Source: Gluconobacter sp. Gdi
Lineage (GTDB): Bacteria > Pseudomonadota > Alphaproteobacteria > Acetobacterales > Acetobacteraceae
Assembly: GCF_014132155.1 (NCBI RefSeq)
Contig: NZ_BLJQ01000006.1
Span: forward strand, 2,501 to 66,500
Direction of reading: 5' to 3'
DNA length: 64,000 bases
The notes beneath the pieces are model-generated. The model saw only the letters and a program-made list of their open reading frames with translations, was not told the origin of the DNA and ran no database searches. Shown piece after piece: positions 1 through 9,844 of this stretch; position 1 is the stretch's first letter, and the number at the start of each line of letters is the position of its first letter. The position numbers were made by a program, and so were the translations under genes.

Positions 1-2557
<2,557 letters not shown>

Positions 2558-2646
2558 CTTCTCACATCAAACACATGCACAGAAATCAGCCACACTCAAC
2601 AAACACCAACCTCCACCCACTCTCAAAAAGACTGGGTGGGCTAGAA

Positions 2647-2765
2647 GACCTGGTGGCCATTGCGAGGGCCCTACACCCGATCCCTTCCCGAACTCGGCCG
2701 TGAAATCCCTCAGCGCCTATGATACTGCACCTCAAGGTGCGGAAAAGTCGGTCGCCGCCAGGTCC
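2647..2765 (+). rRNA. 5S ribosomal RNA
   Basis: The segment begins gacctggtggccat and closes gccgccaggtc, so the two ends pair to form the terminal helix. The internal cccgaactcggccgtgaa is the conserved 5S loop region. It sits about 90 bases after 23S and 48 bases before the initiator tRNA. The ends are set by helix pairing and may shift by 1 or 2 bases. Confidence 0.93.
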
Positions 2766-2813
2766 CCTAGCCCACTCACAAAAACTCCCACACACCAACA
2801 TCACATACACCAC

Positions 2814-2890
<77 letters not shown>

Positions 2891-2905
2891 CACCAATACA
2901 GTTCC

Positions 2906-2942
2906 AAAACCCCCGCTCTCTCACCGAGACAGCGGGGGTTTT
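2906..2942 (+). terminator. intrinsic terminator of the rRNA operon
   Basis: The arms aaaacccccgct (2906-2917) and agcgggggtttt (2931-2942) are perfectly complementary over 12 bases with a 13-base loop, and the 3' arm ends in a T run. It lies 15 bases after the tRNA. Confidence 0.9.
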
Positions 2943-4052
2943 CGTGTTGCGGCCCATACCACACGCCTATCAAATTCCCCATCATTTCAATGACTTGGCA
3001 CCCGTAGATTCAAATCGGAATCGCTAAACTCGCAACTAATGGCTCTTGAGGGGAAGGCCTTAATGCAGCGACAAGCGTGTCAAATGTAGGATGTTGCGGT
3101 GGGCAGTACATAAAGCCCTCGTTTAGCGGCACTAAAAGGTATGCTAAAAGGCCACAATCATACTTCATCCGTTTCGAAGATGACTAGAGAGTCCAGCTTT
3201 TTGGTCTGGCGCTTGCGTCACTTTGTATCCACTATTTAGATTGATCCCGAACTCTGAGCTCAGCGCTGAAAGCAGTGTATGAGATCACTTTTATTTCGAT
3301 ACTTCCTGTTGCTCACGCGAAAATATTATATCAGCATAAGAAATTCGTGTGGGATATCGTAAGAGTTTAATCATCAACCTATATGTCCTTTCCAACGTAG
3401 TAGATGCGACTAGTCGGCGTCATGATCGCTAGATTTGTTGAAGGAAACGGAAAATCTGAGCCAGGCTCTATAATGGAAAATGAAGGATGGAACGATCTAT
3501 ATCGGTTAGTGGACAAACAGATGGATCGCTGTGGGGATCCACGCCAAGATGCGAGTTGTCGTTCTGCGTCGCATCACGCTGTTGATCTCAATAGTCCGCG
3601 CTGACAGGAGGCGCTAAACGATATGATGGCGGACTGGGTTTGATGTTGACTTCTTCGATCCGACTTTAGAGGAAAAAAGGTTAGCCTTTCTATTACAGGT
3701 CGGAGATAAAGTAGGAATCCATCAAACATGCCAAGCGTTTTCACATTCCAATCGGCTGTTGGAAGATTTGATAGTCTTTTACCATATACAGGTAGATGTT
3801 CGATTATCTGTTTTTTGCGATTGGCGCCTTCTTTAGGGTTAATTATGTTTGTGAAAAATCTATGTTTTATTAATACTTGAAATTATAATTTCTAAATTAG
3901 GTTTCTATGGAAATTTTGAAGATATTTTTTAAGTAAAAATTCCAAATGAGAATGTATATTAATTTTATCAAGTATATAACTTAATTATTTTTTGTTATTT
4001 ACTTGATTGTGGTGTATGAACGGATGATCAAGATAACGAAGAGGATCTTCCT
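2943..4052. other. 1.1-kb region without a convincing gene
   Basis: No recognisable gene lies between the rRNA terminator and bfr. Three weak open stretches exist: 3010-3168 (minus, 52 codons, starts MKYDCGLLAY), 3404-3604 (plus, 66 codons), and an open run without its own start codon from about 3627 to 3837 (plus, containing DFFDPTLEEKRLAFLLQ). The last two lie one after the other in different frames and could be pieces of one decayed gene. From about 3840 to 4010 the DNA becomes very AT-rich, as expected of a promoter for bfr. A tgagaatgtatatta stretch near 3947-3960 is vaguely Fur-like but is not a good match. Confidence 0.6.
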
Positions 4053-4541
4053 GTGGCGATTAAAGACCCTAAAATCATCGAGCATCTGAACACGCAGTTG
4101 ACCAACGAGTTAACGGCCATCAACCAGTATTTCTTGCATGCACGGACGTTGCGTCATTGGGGCGTGACGCTGCTGGGTAAAAAAGAATACGAAGAATCCA
4201 TTGAAGAAATGCGTCATGCTGACTGGCTAATCGAGCGCATTCTCTTCTTGGGCGGGTTGCCTAATGTTCAGCGCCTAAATCAAATTTTGATTGGACAGAG
4301 CGTTGAAGAGATTCTGGAATGCGATTTAAAGCTTGAGAAAAAAGCTCTCGAAGATCTACGTGAAGGCATCGCGTATTGTGAGAGCGTACGGGATTATGTT
4401 TCTCGTGATCTTCTTCTTAAGATTCTCGTGAATGAAGAAGAGCATGAAGACTTTATTGATCGTCAGTTCGATCTGATTAAGCAGGTTGGAATTGAGCGGT
4501 ACATTCAGACCAATTCCGCAGCAGCTCCTGATCAAGACTAA
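4053..4541 (+). CDS. bfr: bacterioferritin
   Basis: The protein has 162 residues, the usual length for bacterioferritin, a 24-subunit haem-containing iron store that oxidises Fe(II) at a di-iron site and keeps it as a ferric core in the cytosol. Visible ligands are Glu19 in TNELTAINQ, Glu52 and His55 in IEEMRHAD, and the late NEEEH motif. Met53 is the expected haem ligand. The start is GTG at 4053, behind gaggatc; the nearby ATG codons at 4016 and 4024 are out of frame. The gene faces the bacterioferritin-associated ferredoxin gene, which is expected to help release stored iron. Family assignment is secure. Confidence 0.95.
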   Translation: MAIKDPKIIEHLNTQLTNELTAINQYFLHARTLRHWGVTLLGKKEYEESIEEMRHADWLIERILFLGGLPNVQRLNQILIGQSVEEILECDLKLEKKALEDLREGIAYCESVRDYVSRDLLLKILVNEEEHEDFIDRQFDLIKQVGIERYIQTNSAAAPDQD

Positions 4542-4550
4542 ATGCTTCGA

Positions 4551-4579
4551 AAATGCTCGGTAATCCCGGGCATTTTTTT
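4551..4579 (+). terminator. terminator between bfr and bfd
   Basis: The arms aaatgctcgg (4551-4560) and ccgggcattt (4566-4575) pair over 10 bases, with one G-U pair and a 5-base loop, and are followed by a T run. It ends bfr, and since bfd converges on it from the right it may act in both directions. Confidence 0.85.
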
Positions 4580-4590
4580 AGTTCTCTAAA

Positions 4591-4821
4591 TTAACAGTAT
4601 GCGGTTTGTGTCGGTGGCTGTGCGATTTTCGTATTGGCTAGACCGAGATTTCGTCGCTCCTGAATGGCCTGTTTCAAAAGGCAGACCATTCCTGGAACGC
4701 AGTTTCCACACTGAGCACGGCACTTCTTGGCGGTGTAAATTTCAGAAGGTCGGGAGGCTCCAGCATCAATGGCCGACTCGACGTCTTTGTGGGAAAGTGC
4801 GTTACATGAACAGATGATCAT
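4591..4821 (-). CDS. bfd: bacterioferritin-associated ferredoxin (BFD-type [2Fe-2S] protein)
   Basis: The 76-residue protein starting MIICSCNALSHKD carries the BFD [2Fe-2S] pattern: Cys4-x-Cys6 near the start and Cys-Gly-Asn-Cys about 32 residues later. In E. coli and Pseudomonas, Bfd docks on bacterioferritin and passes electrons to its haem so that ferric iron is reduced and released. It converges with bfr, which supports that role. An in-frame ATG at 4863 would add 14 residues (MGNYCLMIGRYEQL) unlike the family, so the ATG at 4821 is preferred. A third Cys in KKCRAQC is extra. Confidence 0.88.
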   Translation of the reverse strand: MIICSCNALSHKDVESAIDAGASRPSEIYTAKKCRAQCGNCVPGMVCLLKQAIQERRNLGLANTKIAQPPTQTAYC

Positions 4822-4909
4822 GAGCTGCTCGTAGCGTCCTATCATGAGGCAATAATTTCCCATACGTTAAATGAGATTAGTTCGCAAATGCATTTCGATT
4901 AAAATTTGC

Positions 4910-5383
4910 TTATTTTGTCTGGCTAATGTTTTGAGTGCTCCAACGCTGCACAACGGGCCTGATGGCAAAATTGCTGTGAATACGGATCACACCCGGGAGG
5001 CGAGAGAGTTCCTCTTTGTGGATTCGTTCGTAGTCTGCCAGGTCTCGGGCTGCCACATGTAGAAGATAGTCTGCTTCACCAGTCATCAGGTAGCACTCAC
5101 GAATGTCGGCGCATTCCTTAATGCGTGCTTCAAAGCGTCTTAGAGCTTCGTCCGTCAGGCGCTCCAAGGTGATCTGTACAATGACTGTTGTCAGGTTATG
5201 TACGGACCGATCGTCGATGACGGCATGGTAACCTCGGATGATGCCTTTCTCTTCAAGCATTTTGACACGTCGCAGGCATGCTGAGGGTGAAAGACCAACG
5301 CGTTCCGCGAGGTCTGCATTGCTCATACGGCCGTCATGTTGCAGAAGGCGAAGAATGGATTCGGTAGTGCGATCGAAGATCAT
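4910..5383 (-). CDS. Lrp/AsnC-family transcriptional regulator
   Basis: This 157-residue protein has the standard two-part layout: an N-terminal helix-turn-helix (LLQHDGRMSNADLAERVGLS, about residues 13-32), then an alpha-beta RAM ligand-binding domain with the REC-YLMTGEADYLL signature around residues 95-107. Members sense amino acids and bind DNA as dimers or higher oligomers. It is divergent from alanine racemase, so control of D/L-alanine metabolism is the natural guess, as with Lrp-type regulators of dad genes elsewhere. The palindrome at 5406-5428 just upstream of its start is a likely operator. The specific ligand cannot be read from the sequence. Confidence 0.9.
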   Translation of the reverse strand: MIFDRTTESILRLLQHDGRMSNADLAERVGLSPSACLRRVKMLEEKGIIRGYHAVIDDRSVHNLTTVIVQITLERLTDEALRRFEARIKECADIRECYLMTGEADYLLHVAARDLADYERIHKEELSRLPGVIRIHSNFAIRPVVQRWSTQNISQTK

Positions 5384-5405
5384 GTCACAATTTTCCGTCT
5401 TCCTT

Positions 5406-5428
5406 GGTTATATGCTGCATATATAACC
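5406..5428. promoter_or_regulatory. palindrome in the divergent regulator/alr control region
   Basis: ggttatat (5406-5413) and atataacc (5421-5428) are perfect 8-base inverted arms around a 7-base spacer, 22 bases upstream of the Lrp-family start and 67 bases upstream of alr. The position and symmetry fit a binding site for the neighbouring regulator, with autoregulation and control of alr. This is inference from position only. Confidence 0.55.
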
Positions 5429-5494
5429 TTTGAGACTGAAGAATATGCTGAATTTATGCAGGAAATTTCATTTCGATTTGCGATAGGGTGACGT

Positions 5495-6619
5495 ATGACG
5501 ATCTTATCAGCTCCCCACCTTTGGCCTGCCTCACGGGCGGGTGCCACTCTTGTGGTCGATCTCAAGGCTATCGCCAGAAACTATCGCTTTTTGAGGGATA
5601 AGGTGGGAACGGCAGTTTGTGCTGCTGTTGTGAAAGCGGACGCCTATGGGCTGGGTGCTGAGCAAGTCGCGCCTGTTCTCGAACGGGAAGGCGCAAAAGA
5701 GTTTTTTGTCGCCCATGTTGATGAGGGAATTGCTCTGCGTCAGATCGTCTCATCAGAGACTCGGATTACGGTTCTGCATGGGCCGCGGCCGGGAGCGGCG
5801 GCTGAGTGTGTCTATTTCGGGCTCCGGCCGGTTCTGAACAGTCTTGAACAGATAGATCTCTGGAAGCGCGAGGCTGCGCGTGAAGGGGCCGTTCTGGAGG
5901 CCGTTATCCAGGTTGATAGTGGTATGTCCCGTTTCGGTCTTTCCTGGGGGGACGTTCAGAGGCTCTCCGAGGACAAAAGTCTTCTAGGGGGTATCCGTCT
6001 TGGACTGGTGATGAGTCATCTGGCTTGTGCCGACGATCCATTCAGCGAGGCGAACCAAATGCAGCGCCAAAGATTTCGAGACATGGCTGCATTAATGCCT
6101 GCGGCTCCTTTAAGTCTCTCGGCTTCCTCGGGAATATTCCTTGGTACGGATTACCATATGGAGTTGGTCCGGCCTGGTGCGGCTCTTTATGGAATCGCTC
6201 CTAATACTGAAGCGCCTAATCCTCTGCAGCAGGTTGTTTCTCTTCGCGCACGTGTCCTTCAGTTACGTGATGTGGGAGTGGGCGATGCTGTTGGGTATGG
6301 TTTGACCTACCGCCCTAGTGAACCACGCCGTATTGCGACTGTGGCTGTGGGATATGCTGATGGGTTTTCCCGGCATAATAGCGGTACGGGTTGTGCGTGG
6401 TTGGGAGATATTGCGTTGCCCATCGTCGGGCGCATCTCCATGGATTCTTTGGCGCTGGATGTGTCTGCTGTTCCGGAGTCTCAGCTACATGCGGATATGT
6501 ACGTGGATCTGATTGGGCCACGCAGAAGCGTTGATGATGTGGCCGCATCTGCGGGAACTATCGGATATGAAATTTTGACCTCTCTAGGTGGGCGATATTA
6601 TCGCGAATATGTGGAGTAG
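5495..6619 (+). CDS. alr: alanine racemase
   Basis: Alanine racemase (374 residues, normal length) is a cytosolic PLP enzyme converting L-alanine to D-alanine for peptidoglycan. The PLP-binding lysine lies in AAVVKADAYGLG (about residues 43-54). The opposite-face catalytic tyrosine is in VGYGLTY (about residue 268), and the C-terminal beta domain carries VGRISMDSLALDVS. The ATG at 5495 follows gggtgacgt. It is divergent from an Lrp/AsnC regulator, a layout more typical of catabolic, amino-acid-regulated racemases, but no dadA-like gene lies beside it, so the biosynthetic role cannot be excluded. Confidence 0.95.
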   Translation: MTILSAPHLWPASRAGATLVVDLKAIARNYRFLRDKVGTAVCAAVVKADAYGLGAEQVAPVLEREGAKEFFVAHVDEGIALRQIVSSETRITVLHGPRPGAAAECVYFGLRPVLNSLEQIDLWKREAAREGAVLEAVIQVDSGMSRFGLSWGDVQRLSEDKSLLGGIRLGLVMSHLACADDPFSEANQMQRQRFRDMAALMPAAPLSLSASSGIFLGTDYHMELVRPGAALYGIAPNTEAPNPLQQVVSLRARVLQLRDVGVGDAVGYGLTYRPSEPRRIATVAVGYADGFSRHNSGTGCAWLGDIALPIVGRISMDSLALDVSAVPESQLHADMYVDLIGPRRSVDDVAASAGTIGYEILTSLGGRYYREYVE

Positions 6620-6745
6620 AGTCATCCGATTGAGGATGTAATCCCGTTTCAATGATTGACAGGGCTGTTTGAAAGACCCAAATACACGAATGAGCATCGC
6701 AAGTTGTTCAAGTGCCCTTTCTTTTGCGTTGAATTCGGAAAATTC

Positions 6746-7192
6746 ATGTATCTCCGCCGCGATCGTGCCCTGACAGCTGTTTCAATCATGTTGGATGTTG
6801 CTTTTCACGCGGGGCGTTCCGGTGTGGTGAGTGGCGCGGATATTGCCAAGCGGGGTAATATGCTGCGTCGCGGGATTGAGCCTGTTCTTCAGGCTCTTTC
6901 AAGAGAAAAGCTTCTGGATAGTGTGCGAGGCCCCAAAGGCGGTTATCGGTTGGGCCGTCCGCCGCGGACGATTACCGTGCATGAAATTGTTCAGGCCGTT
7001 ACAGAAGAGCATACCCCGGATGGTGAAGCCGCCAATCCGTTGATAGAAAAGGTTCTTGAACCTTTTTGGGCGTCAATGAATGTTGAACTAGCCAAAAAGA
7101 TGGATGCTGTGACCTTGGAAGGGTTGCTGCGTCAGGCCGAGGAAGCGGGAATGCAGAGACCTAATCGGGCTCCGATATCATTCTCGATATAA
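6746..7192 (+). CDS. Rrf2-family transcriptional regulator
   Basis: The 148-residue product begins MYLRRDRALTAVSIMLDVAF and has the Rrf2 winged helix: the recognition helix segment RRGIEPVLQALSREKLL followed by the wing GPKGGYRLGRPP. An in-frame start at 6656 would add 30 residues unlike the family, so the ATG at 6746 is chosen. The Fe-S-binding cysteines of IscR/NsrR-type members are absent, so it probably does not sense through a cluster; CymR-like members without cysteines control sulfur metabolism. It directly precedes a sulfite reductase operon, so a role in sulfur control is likely but inferred. Confidence 0.85.
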   Translation: MYLRRDRALTAVSIMLDVAFHAGRSGVVSGADIAKRGNMLRRGIEPVLQALSREKLLDSVRGPKGGYRLGRPPRTITVHEIVQAVTEEHTPDGEAANPLIEKVLEPFWASMNVELAKKMDAVTLEGLLRQAEEAGMQRPNRAPISFSI

Positions 7193-7210
7193 CTATAATA
7201 ATTAGTTATA
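7188..7210. promoter_or_regulatory. AT-only inverted repeat overlapping the Rrf2 gene stop
   Basis: tataacta (7188-7195) and tagttata (7203-7210) are perfect 8-base arms separated by 7 bases. The site overlaps the regulator's stop codon and lies upstream of the sulfite reductase operon. With no G-C pairs and no T run it is a poor terminator and a better candidate operator, possibly for the Rrf2 protein itself. Confidence 0.45.
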
Positions 7211-7429
7211 AAAAATTATCACTAAATTTTGTTTATTGAGGTTGGATAATTCACCATAATGGATCATTATTTGATTCGTTATGGTGAATTTTTCGTTGCT
7301 ACGGTCAGTCCTTTTTCATTCGCAGCATCACGTTGGGAAGATCTTCGGAGCTTCTTTCGAGGTCATGCAAGGGGAAACCTGCGAGTTGATGGTTTATCCT
7401 ATGTCAGTTTCGTTCCTGCGGAGGGCATC
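7211..7429 (+). promoter_or_regulatory. structured 5' leader of the sulfite reductase operon
   Basis: About 220 bases precede the first ATG of the operon. Within them aattcaccataa (7248-7259) and ttatggtgaatt (7279-7290) form a perfect 12-base stem with a 19-base loop, followed at once by tttt. That is the shape of an intrinsic terminator placed inside a leader, so attenuation or a riboswitch is possible. I recognise no known riboswitch class in it. Confidence 0.4.
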
Positions 7430-7747
7430 ATGAAACGACCAGTTCGTGTTGGAGCGGGTGAGAAACTTGTTCTGACGGCTAATCGCCTTCTGGACGGAAG
7501 AATCGTCTGGCGCGGCCATGATGGACATTGGACGGCCAAAGTTGCTGCGGCGGAAAAACTGGATGCTGACGCTGTGAACGATGTTCTTGAGAGTGCTCAG
7601 GCGCGTGCTCAGCACGATGGCGTCGTAGGTGTTTATGAAGTGGCTGTACGCGATGTTGATCCTCCAGAACCTGTGACGGTGCGTGAGCGAATTCGGGCGC
7701 ATGGTCCGACTGTACATCCGGAATTTTCAGTGGAGGCCGGGCAATGA
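7430..7747 (+). CDS. DUF2849 family protein of the sulfite reductase operon
   Basis: This is a 105-residue protein whose core GEKLVLTANRLLDGRIVW matches the DUF2849 family, small proteins encoded with assimilatory sulfite reductase genes in alphaproteobacteria. The ATG at 7430 is preceded by cggaggg, a good ribosome site; the longer in-frame opening from 7259 gives unlike-family sequence and runs through the leader hairpin. Its stop overlaps the start of the reductase gene in ATGA, so the two are translationally coupled. Its biochemical role is unknown; a part in siroheme protein assembly or electron supply is only a guess. Confidence 0.82.
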   Translation: MKRPVRVGAGEKLVLTANRLLDGRIVWRGHDGHWTAKVAAAEKLDADAVNDVLESAQARAQHDGVVGVYEVAVRDVDPPEPVTVRERIRAHGPTVHPEFSVEAGQ

Positions 7748-9417
7748 ACGCTCCAGTTGGCCATTATCAGTACGACCAGATTGACCGCGATTTTCTGGCC
7801 GCGCGCATCGACGAATTTTCCGAGCAGGTGACGCGTCGTATCGATGGAAGTTTGAGTGAAGACGAGTTCAAGCCGCTGCGGCTGATGAATGGTCTGTATC
7901 TTCAGCTTCACGCTTACATGTTGCGGGTCGCTATTCCTTACGGAACGATCGACAGTCAGCAGATGCGGATATTCGCGCATATCGCGCGTCGGTACGATCG
8001 TGATTATGGGCACTTTACCACGCGTCAGAATATTCAGTTTAACTGGATAAAGCTGGAAGAAACTCCGGACATTCTGCGCGATCTGGCGAAGGTGGACATG
8101 CATGCCATTCAGACCAGCGGAAACTGCATCCGGAATGTGACGTCTGACGAATTTGCGGGTGCGGCTGCGGATGAAGTCGTGGACCCGCGTGTTCATGCGG
8201 AAATTCTGCGCCAGTGGTCTACATTGCATCCCGAATTCACGTTTTTGCCGCGGAAATTCAAGATTGCTATTTCTGGCAGTCCGAATGACCGGGTTGCAGC
8301 TCGTTTCCATGATATTGGAATTCTGGCTCGCAGTGGCGCAGACGGGCGTCCTGTTTTCCGGATCTTTGTAGGGGGAGGCTTAGGCCGTACGCCTATTATC
8401 GGGCAGGAAATTTTTGATGCGGTACCTGAAGAGCGACTGCTTGCAACGCTCGAAGCGATTGTTCGTGTCTATAATGCGCATGGACGCCGCGATAATATCT
8501 ACAAGGCACGGATCAAGATCCTGGTTCAGGCTCTGGGCATTGAGGCTTATCGTGAGGCAGTCGAAGCTGAGCTGCAACAGATGGATCTGGAGCATTACCG
8601 TCTGACGCCTGAAATGGTAGATGCAATCCGCGCGCGATTTGCTGTGCCGGAACTATCAGCCCCGGATAATGCGTCTCAGGAGCTATCTGCCAGACGTGGG
8701 GCCAATCCGGAGTTTGACCTCTGGGTTCGAAGCAATACGCATCCTCATCGTGATGCAGGTCATATTATTGCGGTTGTTTCTCTGAAGCCTGCCGGGGGAA
8801 TTCCGGGAGATGCGACGTCTGCCCAGATGGACCGTTTGGCCGACTTGGCTGACGAATATTCCTTTGGCGAACTGCGGATTACGCATCTTCAGAACATTGT
8901 TCTGGGGCATGTTCGACAGGATCGACTGTATGATCTGTGGCAGGCCCTGAAAGAGGTGGATCTGGCATCGGCCAACATTGGTCTGATCGGTGACATCGTG
9001 GCGTGCCCTGGACTGGATTACTGCGCACTGGCAAACGCGCGTTCCATTCCGATTGCCCAGAAGCTGGGCGCGCGGTTTGGGGATGCCTCTTTGCAGGCGG
9101 AAATCGGCGCGCTGCGGATCAATATTTCGGGTTGCATCAATGCATGCGGCCATCACCATGCAGGTCATATTGGCTTGCTTGGTGTGGACAAGCGTGGGGA
9201 AGAGTTCTTCCAGATTACTCTGGGCGGCCGGGCAGAGAACGGCGCATCTATTGGAACGATCTTGGGTCCGGCGCTTCCGGAAGACGATACGGTTGATGCG
9301 ATTGCCCGATTGGTGGATTGCTACCTTGGTGTAAGGCAGAAAGGGGAGACGTTCCTCGATACGTTAGATCGACTCGGGGACGTTCCTTTCAAGGAGGCGG
9401 CTTATGAAACTGTTTGA
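7744..9417 (+). CDS. cysI: sulfite (nitrite/sulfite) reductase, siroheme [4Fe-4S] hemoprotein
   Basis: This 557-residue enzyme belongs to the siroheme nitrite/sulfite reductase family, which reduces sulfite to sulfide for cysteine synthesis. The cluster and siroheme ligands are in place: Cys421 and Cys427 in CPGLDYC, then Cys464 and Cys468 in SGCINACGHHH. Two ferredoxin-like half domains flank them (HFTTRQNIQFNW near residue 90 and LRITHLQNIVLG near 380). Sulfite rather than nitrite is favoured by the DUF2849 and DUF934 neighbours. No cysJ flavoprotein or cysH lies here, so the electron donor is not visible; ferredoxin is plausible. Confidence 0.9.
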   Translation: MNAPVGHYQYDQIDRDFLAARIDEFSEQVTRRIDGSLSEDEFKPLRLMNGLYLQLHAYMLRVAIPYGTIDSQQMRIFAHIARRYDRDYGHFTTRQNIQFNWIKLEETPDILRDLAKVDMHAIQTSGNCIRNVTSDEFAGAAADEVVDPRVHAEILRQWSTLHPEFTFLPRKFKIAISGSPNDRVAARFHDIGILARSGADGRPVFRIFVGGGLGRTPIIGQEIFDAVPEERLLATLEAIVRVYNAHGRRDNIYKARIKILVQALGIEAYREAVEAELQQMDLEHYRLTPEMVDAIRARFAVPELSAPDNASQELSARRGANPEFDLWVRSNTHPHRDAGHIIAVVSLKPAGGIPGDATSAQMDRLADLADEYSFGELRITHLQNIVLGHVRQDRLYDLWQALKEVDLASANIGLIGDIVACPGLDYCALANARSIPIAQKLGARFGDASLQAEIGALRINISGCINACGHHHAGHIGLLGVDKRGEEFFQITLGGRAENGASIGTILGPALPEDDTVDAIARLVDCYLGVRQKGETFLDTLDRLGDVPFKEAAYETV

Positions 9418-9844
9418 GCTGAATGAGCGTCCTGCCAAGTTTCATGAGGTGTTGGTAACGCTTTCAGAGTTGGCCGAGAACACAGACGCACGCGCTGTTC
9501 TTCTGGATATTGCTGATGATGCGACGGCCCTGAAACCGTATCTCAATCGACTTGAGCTGGTTGTTTTGCGCTTTCCGATCTTCCGTGATGGGCGTGTGTT
9601 TACGCAGGCTCGGGAGTTGCGGGAGTACCTCCGCTTTTCCGGAGAAATTCGTGCGGAAGGGCATGTCCTTCCAGATCAGGCGGCCTTCCTCAAGCGGTGT
9701 GGCGTAGACAACGTCGTTTTGCCGGAAGGAAGTGATGTGGAACTGTGGGAAAAACAGCTCCATCGTTTCCCGGTGGCATATCAGCGCTCTGTTCTGCCTT
9801 TCCGCCCCGTTGAGGGTGGTTTGCGGGTTGAAGAAGACTCTTAA
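9404..9844 (+). CDS. DUF934 family protein, sulfite reduction accessory
   Basis: This is a 146-residue protein with the DUF934 signature FPIFRDGRVFTQARELRE (about residues 58-75) and a later QRSVLPFRP. The family travels with cysI and cysH in proteobacteria and is annotated as a probable sulfur-assimilation oxidoreductase, without a proven activity. Its start lies 14 bases inside the end of the reductase gene, so it is the third coupled gene of the operon. In many relatives cysH sits between cysI and this gene; here it is absent. The stop shares bases with the convergent corA stop. Confidence 0.85.
   Translation: MKLFELNERPAKFHEVLVTLSELAENTDARAVLLDIADDATALKPYLNRLELVVLRFPIFRDGRVFTQARELREYLRFSGEIRAEGHVLPDQAAFLKRCGVDNVVLPEGSDVELWEKQLHRFPVAYQRSVLPFRPVEGGLRVEEDS

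Noticed and set aside
3944-3960. Fur or Irr box upstream of bfr
   Set aside because: Only half of a Fur-like pattern in an AT-rich tract; too weak to list as a feature.
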